Source: Phenylobacterium haematophilum (lineage in GTDB: Bacteria; Pseudomonadota; Alphaproteobacteria; Caulobacterales; Caulobacteraceae). Taken from it: 64,000 bases of DNA. The translations under genes were made by a program, and so were the position numbers. Below the pieces are notes generated by a model, which was not told the origin of the DNA, ran no database searches, and worked only from the letters and a program-made list of their open reading frames with translations. The stretch spans positions 496,001 to 560,000 of the forward strand of contig NZ_JACIDK010000003.1 of NCBI RefSeq assembly GCF_014196295.1, in the 5' to 3' direction. Positions within the stretch are counted from its first letter, which is position 1. Each line of letters begins with the position of its first letter. This document shows positions 52,391-61,875 of the stretch, piece by piece.

Positions 52391-52849
52391 CTAGAGCGCC
52401 CTGGCCACCTCGACCAGCTGATCGAGGCAGATCCCCCAGCCTTCGTGGAAGCCCATCTGCTCGTGGGCCTGCTTGTCCTCGACCGTCCAGTGGCGGGCGG
52501 TCGCGGTGTAGCGGGTCTGGCCGCCGCCGAGATCCTCGAAGGTGATCGTCCCGACGAAGAACGGCTTGTCGGAGGGCGTCCAGGCCTCGGTGAAGGCGTC
52601 GGTGAAGACGATCTTCTCCCCCGGGGTGACGTCGAGATAGACGCCGCGGTTGGGATATTCGTTCCCGTCCGGATCCTTCATGACCACGAAGCTGGTCCCG
52701 CCCGGGCGCACGTCGGTCTCAGCGACCGGAACCGTGAACGGCTTGGGCGCGAACCACTGCTTCATCAGTTCGGGCTCGGTCCAGCCGCGGTACAGCTTGT
52801 CGGCGGGGACGTCGACGATACGGGTCAGGACGAGTTCACGGTCGGTCAT
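52391..52849 (-). CDS. SRPBCC (AHSA1-like) domain protein
   Basis: 152 residues from the ATG at 52849, with AAGGAG 6 bases upstream. The START/AHA1 fold is visible in LVLTRIVDVPADKLYRGWTE, PELMKQWFAPKPF, GVYLDVTPGEKIVFTDAFTE and the terminal helix EGWGICLDQLVEVARAL. These small proteins bind hydrophobic ligands or act as stress-linked factors; role unknown. Confidence 0.88.
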   Translation of the reverse strand: MTDRELVLTRIVDVPADKLYRGWTEPELMKQWFAPKPFTVPVAETDVRPGGTSFVVMKDPDGNEYPNRGVYLDVTPGEKIVFTDAFTEAWTPSDKPFFVGTITFEDLGGGQTRYTATARHWTVEDKQAHEQMGFHEGWGICLDQLVEVARAL

Positions 52850-52915
52850 GTCGATCTCCTTGCGGTCTTGCCCCAAGGACGCCGCTGACGGCCGCGATGC
52901 GACATCGGCCCGGAA

Positions 52916-54061
52916 TTATTTCGCGCTGGCCGCGGCCTGGGCGGCGAACCAGGGCTCCAGCCGCGCGATCGCCTCCTCGATCTCCGGCGTGGAGACCGCG
53001 AACGACATGCGGATGAAGTGGCGACCCTCGACCGGGTCGAAGTCGACGCCCGGCGCGGTGGCGACCCCGGTGTCCTGCAGCAGCTGCTGGCAGAAGCTGA
53101 GGCTGTCGTTCGTCAGGTGGGCGACGTCCGCATAGATGTAGAACGCGCCGTCGGGCGGGGCGATGGCCGACAGGCCAAGGCGGGGCAAGGCTTCCAGCAG
53201 CAGGGCGCGGTTGGCGCGGTAGACCTCGATATGGCCTTCCAGCTCGTCCTCGCTGTCCATCGCCGCCAGCGCCGCGTGCTGCGCGAGCGAGGGCGGGGTC
53301 AGGAACAGCGCGCCCATATAGGCGATCGCCGCCTTCACGTGGTCGGGCGGCGACAGCAGCCAGCCCAGCCGCCAGCCGGCCATGCTGAAGTACTTCGAGA
53401 ACGAGTTGACCACGAGGGCGTTCGGCTCGAACTCCAGCATCGAGCGCGCCGGCTCGATATAGCTCAGCCCGTGATAGATCTCGTCCGAGACGATCTTGAT
53501 GCCGCGCTCGCGGCAGACCTTGGCGATGGCTTCCAGTTCGGCGGCCGGAATGATGGTCCCGGTCGGGTTGGCGGGGCTGGCGATGATCACGCCGGCCGGG
53601 GCCGGATCGAGGGCGGCGATGCGCTCGGCGCTGAGCTGGTAGCGCTCGTTCGCGCCGCAGGCCAGCTCCACCGGCTCGATGTGCAGGGCCTTCAGCGTGT
53701 TGCGATAGGCGACGTAGCCGGGCCGGGCCAGGGCGACGCGGTCGCCGGGATTGAACGACGAGGCCAGGGCCAGCACCAGGGCCGGCGAGGCGCCGCAGGT
53801 CAGGGTGATGCGGTTCGGCGCGACGTCCACGCCGTACTTGTCCTTGTAGTGCTTGGCGATGCGCGCCTTCAGGGCGGGGCTCTCCCAATAGCCCATCGGA
53901 TCGCTGTCGAGCACCCGGTGCGCGGCCTCGATCGCGGCCTTCGGCGCCCCGGTCGAGGGCTGGCCGAACTCCATATGGATCACCGAGCGGCCCTCGGCCT
54001 TCAGCCGATGGGCCAGGCCGCTGACGGAGATGGCGTGGAACGGATCGATGCGCAGGGACAT
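52916..54061 (-). CDS. PLP-dependent class I/II aminotransferase
   Basis: 381 residues from the ATG at 54061 (MSLRIDPFHAISVSGLAHRL). Fold type I features: HMEFGQPSTGAPKAAIEAAH, TLTCGASPALVLALASSFNP, IIASPANPTGTIIPAAELEA, SDEIYHGLSYI and the PLP Lys in VVNSFSKYFSMAGWRLGWLL. Overall it resembles aspartate/aromatic or valine-pyruvate-type aminotransferases; the amino donor is not assigned. It is divergent from an SDR gene with 89 bp between them. Confidence 0.92.
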   Translation of the reverse strand: MSLRIDPFHAISVSGLAHRLKAEGRSVIHMEFGQPSTGAPKAAIEAAHRVLDSDPMGYWESPALKARIAKHYKDKYGVDVAPNRITLTCGASPALVLALASSFNPGDRVALARPGYVAYRNTLKALHIEPVELACGANERYQLSAERIAALDPAPAGVIIASPANPTGTIIPAAELEAIAKVCRERGIKIVSDEIYHGLSYIEPARSMLEFEPNALVVNSFSKYFSMAGWRLGWLLSPPDHVKAAIAYMGALFLTPPSLAQHAALAAMDSEDELEGHIEVYRANRALLLEALPRLGLSAIAPPDGAFYIYADVAHLTNDSLSFCQQLLQDTGVATAPGVDFDPVEGRHFIRMSFAVSTPEIEEAIARLEPWFAAQAAASAK

Positions 54062-54150
54062 GACCGATGCTCTGGCGCAGCCCAGCGGCCAAATCAAGGA
54101 GCCCTCCGATCTCGCGGCGCGTTAGCTTCGAAACAGCGACGGAGGCCGAG

Positions 54151-54924
54151 ATGGCGACGGGCGTTCATGAACTGCTGGCGCTGACCGATCAGGTGGCGAT
54201 CGTCACCGGCGGCGGGGCGGGCATCGGCCGGGCCATCGCATCGCGCTTTGCGATGGCGGGCGCGGCGGTGGTGATCGGCGACCGAGATCTGCCCGCGGCG
54301 CGCAGCCTCGCCGATGAGGTGGCCGGGATGGGAGGCCGGGCCATCGCTGTCGCCTGCGACGTCACCCGCGAGGAGGATCTGGACGAGATGGTTCAGGCCG
54401 CCGTCGGGCGGTTCGGAGGCGTGACGATCCTGGTCAACAACGCCGGCGGCGGCGGACCCAAGCCTTTCGACATGCCGATGGCCGACTTTGTAAGGGCCTT
54501 CGAGCTGAACGTGTTCTCGATGTTCCGGCTTTGCCAGCTCTGCGCGCCGCACATGAAGGCGGCCGGCGGCGGGGCGGTGCTGAACATCACCTCGATGGCC
54601 GGCGAGAACCGCAATGTGCGGATGGCATCCTACGGGGCCTCGAAGGCGGCGGCGAACCATCTGGCCCGCAACCTCGCCTTCGACCTGGGACCGCTGGGGG
54701 TGCGGGTCAACGCCATCGCGCCGGGCGCGATCCGGACCCAGGCGCTGGCCAGCGTGCTGACACCCGAGGCGGAACGGGCGATGCTGCGCCATACCCCGCT
54801 TGGCAGGCTGGGCGAGCCTGAGGATATCGCCAACGCGGCGCTGTTCCTGTGCTCGCCGGCCGCCTCCTGGATCAGCGGTCAGGTGCTGACCGTCAGCGGC
54901 GGCGGGGTGCAGGAACTGGATTAG
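54151..54924 (+). CDS. Short-chain dehydrogenase/reductase
   Basis: 257 residues from the ATG at 54151, preceded by GGAGGCCGAG. Classical SDR: cofactor motif TGGGAGIG (19-26), NNAGGGG, catalytic Asn120, Ser148 in NITSMAG, Tyr161 and Lys165 in YGASKAAAN, and a typical C-terminus (WISGQVLTVSGGGVQELD). Most like 7-alpha-hydroxysteroid dehydrogenase/FabG-type oxidoreductases. A YtcJ-like amidohydrolase follows after 37 bp and may be cotranscribed. Confidence 0.92.
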   Translation: MATGVHELLALTDQVAIVTGGGAGIGRAIASRFAMAGAAVVIGDRDLPAARSLADEVAGMGGRAIAVACDVTREEDLDEMVQAAVGRFGGVTILVNNAGGGGPKPFDMPMADFVRAFELNVFSMFRLCQLCAPHMKAAGGGAVLNITSMAGENRNVRMASYGASKAAANHLARNLAFDLGPLGVRVNAIAPGAIRTQALASVLTPEAERAMLRHTPLGRLGEPEDIANAALFLCSPAASWISGQVLTVSGGGVQELD

Positions 54925-54961
54925 ACGGCGGACAGCGCCGCGGGCTGGAGGAGGCGAGGGC

Positions 54962-56671
54962 ATGAGCCGGGGAACACGTCGGGATGTGATGCTGGGCGGC
55001 GCGGCGGCGCTGGCGGCGGGATCGCGGGCTTTCGCCGCGGAGGGCGACGCCGTCTATTTCGGCGGGCCGATCCTGACCATGGACGACGCCCGCCCGCGGG
55101 CCGAGGCGCTGGCCGTGCGCGGCGGCCGCATCCTGGCGGTCGGCGGCCGTGACGAGGTGATGGCAAAGGCCGGCCGCGGCGCGCGGCTGGTCGACCTCGG
55201 CGGCCGGGCGCTGTTGCCCGGCTTCGTCGATCCACACGGCCATGTCTCGTTCGTCGGCCTTCAGGCGATCTCGGCCAATCTGCTGCCGGCCCCCGACGGC
55301 GAGGGCGATTCGGTCGCCGCGCTGCAGCGCGTGACCCGCGCCTGGATCGAAGCCAACCGCCCGTTCATCGACCGCTACAAGCTGGTCATGGGCTTCGGCT
55401 ACGACGACTCCCAGCTGCGGGAGCTGCGCCATCCCACCCGACGCGAGCTGGACGAGATCTCAGCGGAGGTCCCGGTGCTGTTCATCCACCAGTCCGGCCA
55501 CCTGGGCGTCGCCAACTCCAAGGCGCTGGAGACCGCGGGGATCAGCGCCGCCACGCCCGATCCGCAGGGCGGCGTGTTCCGCCGCGAACCAGGCGGCCGT
55601 GAGCCGAACGGGGTGATGGAGGAGCATGCCTTCATGGGCGTGATGGGCAAGCTGCTGAGCCGGTTCGACCTCGACGCCAACCTGAAGATGATCGCCGAGG
55701 GCGTGAAGCTCTACACCCGCTACGGCTACACCACCTGCCAGGACGGCAAGTCGTCGAGCGGCGGGGTCAAGGCGCTGCAGCTCGCCGCCAGCCGCGGGAT
55801 GCTGACCGCCGACGTCGTCGCCTATCCGGACGTCCTAACCGCGACCGATGTCGTCGTACCTCCGCTGCTGAGCCGGACGTATGCCAACCGTTTCCGCGTC
55901 GGCGGCGTGAAGCTGTCGATCGACGGCTCGCCGCAGGGCAAGACCGCCTGGCTCTCCCAACCCTACTACGTGCCGCCCGAAGGCCAGAGCGCCGCCTATG
56001 CCGGCTATCCGGCCGTGCCGGTCGACCAGTGCCTGGCGGCCATCGACAAGGCCTTCGCCAACGGCTGGCAGATCCTCGTCCACGCCAACGGCGACGCCGC
56101 CATCGACGTGCTGATCGCCGGCGTGCGCGAGGCGACCAGGAAGCATGGCCCCGGCGACCGTCGCCCGGTGCTGATCCATGGCCAGACCGCACGCGAGGAC
56201 CAGGTCGACGCCTGCAAGGCGCTCGGGATCATCCCGTCCTTCTTCCCGATGCACACCTTCTATTGGGGCGACTGGCACCGCGACTCGGTGCTCGGGCCGG
56301 TGCGGGCCGAGAACATCTCGCCGACCGGCTGGGCGCTGCGCCGCGGGATGATGTTCACCACCCACCACGACGCGCCGGTGGCCAATCCGGACTCGATCCG
56401 GGTGCTGTCGGCGACCGTCACCCGCCGCACGCGCTCGGGCGACATATTGGGGCCGCATCAGCGCGTTCCTGTGGACGTCGCGCTGAAGGCGATGACCCTC
56501 TGGCCCGCCTATCAGCACTTCGAGCAGGAGACGAAGGGCTCGCTCGTCGCCGGCAAGCTGGCCGATTTTGCGCTGCTGTCTCAGGACCCGACGGCCGTCG
56601 ATCCCGAGAAGCTCGCCTCGCTGAAAGTGGTCGAGACGATCAAGGAGGGCGTCAGCATCTGGCGCGGATAG
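54962..56671 (+). CDS. Exported YtcJ-like amidohydrolase (Amidohydro_3)
   Basis: 569 residues. Twin-arginine-like signal (RRDVMLGGAAALAAGSRAFA). The amidohydrolase_3 pattern is present: YFGGPILTMDDARPRAEALA, LPGFVDPHGHVSF with HxH, the later GYDDSQLRELRHP, QILVHANGDAAIDVLIAGVR, LIHGQTAREDQVDACKALGI and FTTHHDAPVANPDSIRVLSA. Relatives hydrolyse N-substituted formamides or other amides. It lies between an SDR and an O-acetyltransferase, 3 bp before the latter. Confidence 0.9.
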   Translation: MSRGTRRDVMLGGAAALAAGSRAFAAEGDAVYFGGPILTMDDARPRAEALAVRGGRILAVGGRDEVMAKAGRGARLVDLGGRALLPGFVDPHGHVSFVGLQAISANLLPAPDGEGDSVAALQRVTRAWIEANRPFIDRYKLVMGFGYDDSQLRELRHPTRRELDEISAEVPVLFIHQSGHLGVANSKALETAGISAATPDPQGGVFRREPGGREPNGVMEEHAFMGVMGKLLSRFDLDANLKMIAEGVKLYTRYGYTTCQDGKSSSGGVKALQLAASRGMLTADVVAYPDVLTATDVVVPPLLSRTYANRFRVGGVKLSIDGSPQGKTAWLSQPYYVPPEGQSAAYAGYPAVPVDQCLAAIDKAFANGWQILVHANGDAAIDVLIAGVREATRKHGPGDRRPVLIHGQTAREDQVDACKALGIIPSFFPMHTFYWGDWHRDSVLGPVRAENISPTGWALRRGMMFTTHHDAPVANPDSIRVLSATVTRRTRSGDILGPHQRVPVDVALKAMTLWPAYQHFEQETKGSLVAGKLADFALLSQDPTAVDPEKLASLKVVETIKEGVSIWRG

Positions 56672-56673
56672 GC

Positions 56674-57222
56674 ATGGCGCTGACCCAGAAGCAGAGGATG
56701 CTGGCCGGCGAGCTCTATGATGCGGGCGACGCGGAGATCCAGGGCGACCACGCCGCCGCCGTCGCGTGGATGGCCCGCTACAACGCCCCCGATCTGCCGA
56801 TGGAGCAGCGCCACGCCCTGCTGGCCGAGCGGCTCGCCTACGCCGGCAAGGGAGCTACGATCCGCCCGCCGTTCCATTGCGACTACGGCTTCAACATCAG
56901 CCTCGGCGACGGCGCGTTCCTGAACTTCAACTGCGTGATCCTCGACGTCGTGGCGGTGGCCATCGGGGCCAAGACGCAGATCGGCCCCGGCGTGCAGATC
57001 CTGGCCGCCGACCATCCCCGCGACGCCGCCGAGCGGGCCGGCGGGCTGGAGTTCGGCCTCCCGATCAGCATCGGCGCCAACGTCTGGATCGGCGGCGGCG
57101 CGATCATCCTGCCGGGCGTGCGGATCGGCGACGACGCCCTGGTCGGCGCCGGCGCGGTGGTGACCCGCGACGTGCCGCCCGGCGCGACCGTGGTCGGCAA
57201 TCCGGCCAGGGTCCGCGCATAG
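56674..57222 (+). CDS. Sugar O-acetyltransferase (LacA/Maa/NodL type)
   Basis: 182 residues. N-terminal maltose-acetyltransferase helical domain (MALTQKQRMLAGELYDAGDA) followed by left-handed beta-helix hexapeptide repeats (CDYGFNISLGDGAFLNFNCV; IGANVWIGGGAIILPGVRIG; VVGNPARVRA). The catalytic His is in ILAADHPRDA. It transfers acetyl from acetyl-CoA to a sugar hydroxyl. Starts 3 bp after the amidohydrolase stop, so both are one transcript. Confidence 0.92.
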   Translation: MALTQKQRMLAGELYDAGDAEIQGDHAAAVAWMARYNAPDLPMEQRHALLAERLAYAGKGATIRPPFHCDYGFNISLGDGAFLNFNCVILDVVAVAIGAKTQIGPGVQILAADHPRDAAERAGGLEFGLPISIGANVWIGGGAIILPGVRIGDDALVGAGAVVTRDVPPGATVVGNPARVRA

Positions 57223-57344
57223 CCCTTCCATCGGCCGCCTCCGACGGCGCATGGGCCTGCTGGGCGATCTGCGCCGCATGTTCGACTTTGCATAGAAAAG
57301 CCTCCGCCCGCGCATAGCATTTGTCGCAAGCAGGAGGGGGCGAC

Positions 57345-58865
57345 ATGCGCATTGGTCTGAAGTCTGGAACGTGGTTGCTGGCGACGGCGGCGAGCGTGCT
57401 GGCCCTGGGCGCCCAGGCTGCCCCGCGGCTCGACACCGTGCTGAAGCCCGTCCGCGACGGCGGAACCGAAGTCGTCGCCATCGAGGTGACGGCCGAGCTC
57501 GCGGGCGGGCAGGGCGACGGCCTCGTACTGTCGGCGCCGGTCGTCTACGCCGGGGTGCGCGGCGTCGCCGACCGGGTGCAGGACCTGGTCGTCACCGATG
57601 CTAAGGGCGTCGTGCCGCTGACGTCCGTCGACGATCCGGCCGCGCCGGGCGGCTTCCCCTATTTCCGCCATTGGACCGCCCAGCGCGCGGTCACCTATCC
57701 GGTGAAGATCAGCTACCGCTCGGCGGTGCAGCCGGCGGGCGCGCCCCAGGGCCCGCCGTTCGGTATCCGGCCCTCGGCCGGCGGTGTCAGCGGCGCGGGC
57801 GCAGGCTTCCTGGTCTTGCCGGAAAAGTTCGGCGAGGCGGAGCTGAAGCTGCGCTGGGATCTCAGCGGACTGGCCAAGGGTTCGACCGCGGTCGCCTCGT
57901 TCGGCGACGGCGACGTCACGCTGACCGGCTCGCCCGAGAAGCTGCGCCAGGCCTGGTACATGGCCGGGCCGATGGGCCGTTATCCGACGACCGGCGCCGT
58001 CGACGGCTTCAGCGGGACCTGGCTCGGCCAGGCGCCGTTCGATCCGGCCGCCGAGCTCGAATGGTCCGGCAAGCTCTACCAGCAACTCGACAAGGACTTC
58101 GGCTATCTGAAGCCGGCCCCGCGCTACCGCGTGTTCATGCGCTTCCTCGACACCCCGCCGGTCGGCGGCGGCACGGCGCTGCCCAACTCGTTCATGCTCT
58201 CGCGCGCCGCCGCGCCGCGTGATCCGGCCGCCGAGGGGCCGCGCACGACCTTCGCCCACGAGATGATCCACCAATGGGTCGGCGGCGTCGACTCCCCCGG
58301 CGCGGTCGGGATCAGCAGCTGGTTCAGCGAGGGGCTGACAACCCACTACACGGCGCTCGCCCCCATGCGGGCGGGGTTCTCCACCGTCGCGGAGTACGGC
58401 GAGCAGATCGACGCCATGGCCCGCGGCTACTGGGGCAGCGAGGCGCGCGACTGGTCGGCCGAGAAGATCGCCAAGGCGGGGTTCGGCTCGGAGAGCATCC
58501 GCCACGTGCCCTACAACCGCGGCGCCCTTTACTTCGCCGACCTCGACGCCAAGATCCGCGCCAAGTCGGGCGGCAAGCGCAAGCTCGACGACTTGCTCGC
58601 GCCGATGTTCGTGAGCCGCGAGAAGGGCGCCGCCTTCGACCACGAGGCCTGGAAGGCGATGGTCGGCGGCGAACTGGGACCAGATGCGGTCGCGACCTTC
58701 GAAAAGGTCGTGCTCGGTGGGGAGATGTTCGTGCCGGACGCCGGCGCGTTCGGGCCGTGCTTCACCCGCGAGCCGGCGGCCTACGACGTCGGCGGCGTTC
58801 AGGTGCAGGGCTATCGCTGGGTTCGACTCGCCTCGGTTCCCGATGCGGTCTGCCGCGCCTGGTAG
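57345..58865 (+). CDS. Exported M61-like zinc peptidase
   Basis: 506 residues from the ATG at 57345 (AGGAGGGGGCGAC upstream). Signal peptide ends AQA-A. HExxH is present as HEMIH (305-309) in TTFAHEMIHQWVGG, with the third-ligand Glu in SSWFSEGLTTHY about 20 residues on, the M1/M61 gluzincin arrangement. The N-terminal half is beta-rich as in glycyl aminopeptidases. M61 proteins usually carry a C-terminal PDZ domain; I see none here, and the C-terminus has two cysteines (FGPCFTREP; DAVCRAW). Substrate unknown. Confidence 0.82.
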   Translation: MRIGLKSGTWLLATAASVLALGAQAAPRLDTVLKPVRDGGTEVVAIEVTAELAGGQGDGLVLSAPVVYAGVRGVADRVQDLVVTDAKGVVPLTSVDDPAAPGGFPYFRHWTAQRAVTYPVKISYRSAVQPAGAPQGPPFGIRPSAGGVSGAGAGFLVLPEKFGEAELKLRWDLSGLAKGSTAVASFGDGDVTLTGSPEKLRQAWYMAGPMGRYPTTGAVDGFSGTWLGQAPFDPAAELEWSGKLYQQLDKDFGYLKPAPRYRVFMRFLDTPPVGGGTALPNSFMLSRAAAPRDPAAEGPRTTFAHEMIHQWVGGVDSPGAVGISSWFSEGLTTHYTALAPMRAGFSTVAEYGEQIDAMARGYWGSEARDWSAEKIAKAGFGSESIRHVPYNRGALYFADLDAKIRAKSGGKRKLDDLLAPMFVSREKGAAFDHEAWKAMVGGELGPDAVATFEKVVLGGEMFVPDAGAFGPCFTREPAAYDVGGVQVQGYRWVRLASVPDAVCRAW

Positions 58866-58868
58866 CGA

Positions 58869-59375
58869 CTAAAGCTCCAGCACCCCGGCCTGATCGACGG
58901 CGCGGCGCAGCGGCCCGGTATAGCCGACCGGCGAGCGCCGACGCCGGTCCGGTCCGAAGAAGTCCGCGGCCGCGACGTAGGGGCGCGGGCGCAGGATCAC
59001 CGACTCCAGCCGCTTGAGAATGTCGCGGGCGGTGACCGGCTTGGCGAGGAACTCGTTGACGCCGCGGTCGCGCGCCGCGTTCAGGCGCGGCAGGTCCGAG
59101 TGTCCGGTCAGCATGATGATGGGCAGATAGCGCGCCTCGCTCGGCAGCGCCCGGACCCGCGAGATGAAGTCGAGGCCGTTCATCGTCGGCATCTCGTAGT
59201 CGACATAGGCCACGTCGACCGGTGCGGCCATCAGTTGATCCAGGCCTTGTCGCCCGTCGGTCGCATAGAAGAGGCGCCCGACCCCGGCGGCGCCGAGCAC
59301 CGTGCCGATGATCGTGCGCATCTGATCGTTGTCGTCGACGACCAGTATTCGCAGAGCTCCAAGTCCTTGCGTCAC
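58869..59375 (-). CDS. Single-domain response regulator with C-terminal extension
   Basis: 168 residues from a GTG at 59375, which puts the receiver domain at the very start (VTQGLGALRILVVDDNDQMR). Phosphorylation site Asp59 in VAYVDYEMPTMNG, acidic pair Asp14/Asp15, Thr90 in IMLTGHSD and Lys112 in FLAKPVT are all present. Instead of an output domain there is a 45-residue tail (YVAAADFFGPDRRRRSPVGY) rich in Arg. Related receivers are common in Caulobacterales. No kinase is nearby. Confidence 0.9.
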   Translation of the reverse strand: MTQGLGALRILVVDDNDQMRTIIGTVLGAAGVGRLFYATDGRQGLDQLMAAPVDVAYVDYEMPTMNGLDFISRVRALPSEARYLPIIMLTGHSDLPRLNAARDRGVNEFLAKPVTARDILKRLESVILRPRPYVAAADFFGPDRRRRSPVGYTGPLRRAVDQAGVLEL

Positions 59376-59518
59376 TTTCCCGTCCCCGGCGAATCTATGC
59401 CCTGATAGACGCCAATCAGGCGAACCGTCGCAACCCCCCCGAATGCAGTTTTCGCAGGCCGCGCCTTGACCTGACAGGCGTCTGGCGCGAAGCGGAATGC
59501 CGATCATTGGGGGTGTGG

Positions 59519-60787
59519 ATGTCGAAGACTGTTGAGGCGCCGTCGACGCGGCGGGTCCTGGGCGCGAGCCTGGTCGGCACCGCGGTCGAATTCTACGACT
59601 TCTACATCTATGCGACCGCCGCCTCGCTGGTGTTCGGGCCGCTGTTCTTCCCCGCCGCCTCGCCCTCGATGCAACTCCTGTCGTCCTACGCCAGCATGGC
59701 CGTGGCGTTCTTCGCCCGGCCGGTCGGCGCGATCGTGTTCGGCCACTACGGCGACCGCATCGGGCGCAAGTCGACGCTGGTGGCCTCGCTGCTGCTGATG
59801 GGCGCCTCGACGGTGCTGATCGCCTTCCTGCCGACCTATCAGCAGGCCGGCTGGCTGGCGCCTGTCGCGCTCTGCATCCTGCGCTTCGGCCAGGGCTTCG
59901 GCCTCGGCGGCGAGTGGGGCGGGGCCGCGCTGCTCGCGGTCGAAAACGCGCCGCCCGGTTGGCGCGCGCGCTATGGCATGTTCCCGCAACTCGGCGCGCC
60001 GGTCGGCTTCATCGCCGCCAACGGCCTTTTCCTGATCCTCGGCATGCTGCTGTCGCCTGAACAATTCCAGGCCTGGGGCTGGCGCATCCCGTTCCTGGGC
60101 AGCGCCCTGCTGGTCGGCGTCGGGCTCTGGGTGCGCCTGAAGCTCACCGAGACGCCGGCCTTCGCCAAAGCCCTGGCCGAAGAGAAGCCGTCCGACGTGC
60201 CGCTGGCCGAGCTCTTCAAGCGCCACCTGGACCCGACGCTCGCCGGCACCTTCGCGGTGGTGGCCTGCTTCGCGACCTTCTATCTCGCGACCGCATTTGC
60301 GCTCGGCTACGGCACCCAGACCCTGGGCTACAGCCGCGAGACTTTCCTTTCGGTGCAGCTCGGCGCGATCGGCTTCATGGCCTTGGGCATTGTTCTTGCC
60401 GGCTACTGGTCGGACGCCAGCAACCCGCGCCGGGTGCTCATGGCCGGCTGCTTCATGGCCATCGCCGTCGGGGCGTTGATGGCCCCGATGATGGGCGGCG
60501 GTTCGCTGCTCGGCTGCTGGGCGTTCCTGTCGCTGGCGCTGCTGACCATGGGCTTCGTCTACGGCCCCTTGGGCGCGTTCCTGCCCGGCCTGTTCCCGGC
60601 CCGCGTGCGCTACACCGGCGCGTCGATGGCGTTCAACGTCGGCGGCATCATCGGCGGCGGCCTGACCCCGATGGTCGCCCAGGCGCTGTCGACGCAGGGC
60701 GGTCTGGTCCCGGTCGGGATCTACCTCGCCGTCGCCGCGCTGATCAGCCTGGTGGCCCTGCTGCCGCTGAAGCACCAGCAGGCCTAG
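59519..60787 (+). CDS. MFS transporter, metabolite:H+ symporter (MHS) family
   Basis: 422 residues, 12 hydrophobic segments. MHS/sugar-transporter signatures: GTAVEFYDFYIYATAASLVF, GHYGDRIGRKSTLVASLLLM, CILRFGQGFGLGGEWGGAAL and ENAPPGWRARYGMFPQLGAP. Relatives import organic acids such as citrate, shikimate or alpha-ketoglutarate, or osmolytes, with protons. It ends near an inverted repeat shared with the convergent DUF2804 gene. Confidence 0.93.
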   Translation: MSKTVEAPSTRRVLGASLVGTAVEFYDFYIYATAASLVFGPLFFPAASPSMQLLSSYASMAVAFFARPVGAIVFGHYGDRIGRKSTLVASLLLMGASTVLIAFLPTYQQAGWLAPVALCILRFGQGFGLGGEWGGAALLAVENAPPGWRARYGMFPQLGAPVGFIAANGLFLILGMLLSPEQFQAWGWRIPFLGSALLVGVGLWVRLKLTETPAFAKALAEEKPSDVPLAELFKRHLDPTLAGTFAVVACFATFYLATAFALGYGTQTLGYSRETFLSVQLGAIGFMALGIVLAGYWSDASNPRRVLMAGCFMAIAVGALMAPMMGGGSLLGCWAFLSLALLTMGFVYGPLGAFLPGLFPARVRYTGASMAFNVGGIIGGGLTPMVAQALSTQGGLVPVGIYLAVAALISLVALLPLKHQQA

Positions 60788-60801
60788 AGGCGGTCACCCC
60801 A

Positions 60802-60843
60802 GTGTCATCCCGGTCTTCGGGTGCGCCGAAACCGGGATGACAC
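60802..60843. repeat. REP-like palindromic element between convergent genes
   Basis: GTGTCATCCCGGT (60802-60814) and ACCGGGATGACAC (60831-60843) are perfect 13-bp inverted arms; inside, TTCGG and CCGAA continue the stem after one unpaired base, giving an 18-bp stem with a 5-base loop. No T-tract. Position and form recall dispersed intergenic palindromes; copy number could not be tested. Confidence 0.65.
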
Positions 60844-60849
60844 CGAGAG

Positions 60850-61875
60850 CTACCAGTGGTTCTCGACCTCTTCGGCGAAGCCGATCAGGTCCCGGACCTG
60901 CAGCCGCGTGCCGTCGTCCAACACCGCGACGCCTGAGAACTTCCCGAACACCTGGTGCTGGCGGCTGCTGACCGGGCCCATCGCGAAATCGGCATGGCGG
61001 TCGACGATCGGCTCGAAGGTCATCTCGAAGCGGCCGTCGCTGGAGGTGAAGCGCCAGGGGCCGCTGTCGTGGGCGCCGTCGGGCAGGTGGAACTGCAGCT
61101 CGGTCAGTTTGTGCGCCTTGCCGTCGTAGAAGAGGACGTTCTCGCTGGCCGCCGACGTGTCGCCGAACCCGTAGCCGATGTTGAAGCCGAACGGCTTGCC
61201 GTCGACCAGGCCCGAGGCGGAGCCCCAGTACCAGGTGTTGTCGTAGGTCCAGACCCCGCGGCCCCAGTCGAGCACGGCGAAGGCGCTTGTCGGCGCGAAT
61301 TGGTAGCGCTGGCCGGCATAGATCACGTGGCCGCTGGCCGGCATGCAGTTGATCTTCTGATTGTAGTAGAAGGCGCTCGCCTGCTCGGCGAAGGGCGTGG
61401 CGATGACCATGCGGTCCATTGGCGGCTGGGCCAGGACGATCTCGCCGGAGATGCCCGCGCCCTTGTCGAAGTCGGGTGCGTCGACGGTCAGCACCCGTCC
61501 GCCCGGCGCGAAGCGGAAGGCGATCTCCATCTTCGGATGGACGTGGGCGATGTCGCCGGCGTCGGCGCTGGACGGCAGGTTCATGGCGCCGTGCGGGGCT
61601 GGCAGGCCAACGCCGCCGTTGACGAAGCGCCGCGCCTGAAAGTCCATCCAGGAGACGCCGAGGAAGCCCATGTGGCCGTTGTCGGCGACGGTCAGCGCCA
61701 GGCCGAAATCGGGCGTAAGGATCGCGTAGTAGTCCCACTCCTTGATCGCCGGATCGTCATGGGCGACGCCGATGGCGGCGCGGTCGTAGCGGCGAACCTC
61801 GCTGGCGGCCCAGCCGCGCTCGACCAGGTGTCCCTTCGCGTCGAGCAGTTCGCCCGAACCCATCAGCTTCTGCAT
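60850..61875 (-). CDS. DUF2804 domain protein
   Basis: 341 residues, cytoplasmic by composition, rich in aromatic residues and beta strands. EWDYYAILTPDFGLALTVAD, FYYNQKINCMPASGHVIY, VLDWGRGVWTYDNTWYWGSA and GFNIGYGFGDTSAASENVLF match DUF2804 as I recall it, a family related to calycin/AttH-like lipocalin-fold proteins. Function unknown. Confidence 0.85.
   Translation of the reverse strand: MQKLMGSGELLDAKGHLVERGWAASEVRRYDRAAIGVAHDDPAIKEWDYYAILTPDFGLALTVADNGHMGFLGVSWMDFQARRFVNGGVGLPAPHGAMNLPSSADAGDIAHVHPKMEIAFRFAPGGRVLTVDAPDFDKGAGISGEIVLAQPPMDRMVIATPFAEQASAFYYNQKINCMPASGHVIYAGQRYQFAPTSAFAVLDWGRGVWTYDNTWYWGSASGLVDGKPFGFNIGYGFGDTSAASENVLFYDGKAHKLTELQFHLPDGAHDSGPWRFTSSDGRFEMTFEPIVDRHADFAMGPVSSRQHQVFGKFSGVAVLDDGTRLQVRDLIGFAEEVENHW

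Noticed and set aside
56029..56670. Extension of the O-acetyltransferase upstream
   Set aside because: It is a frame-shifted reading of the amidohydrolase 3' half; the acetyltransferase fold starts at the ATG at 56674.
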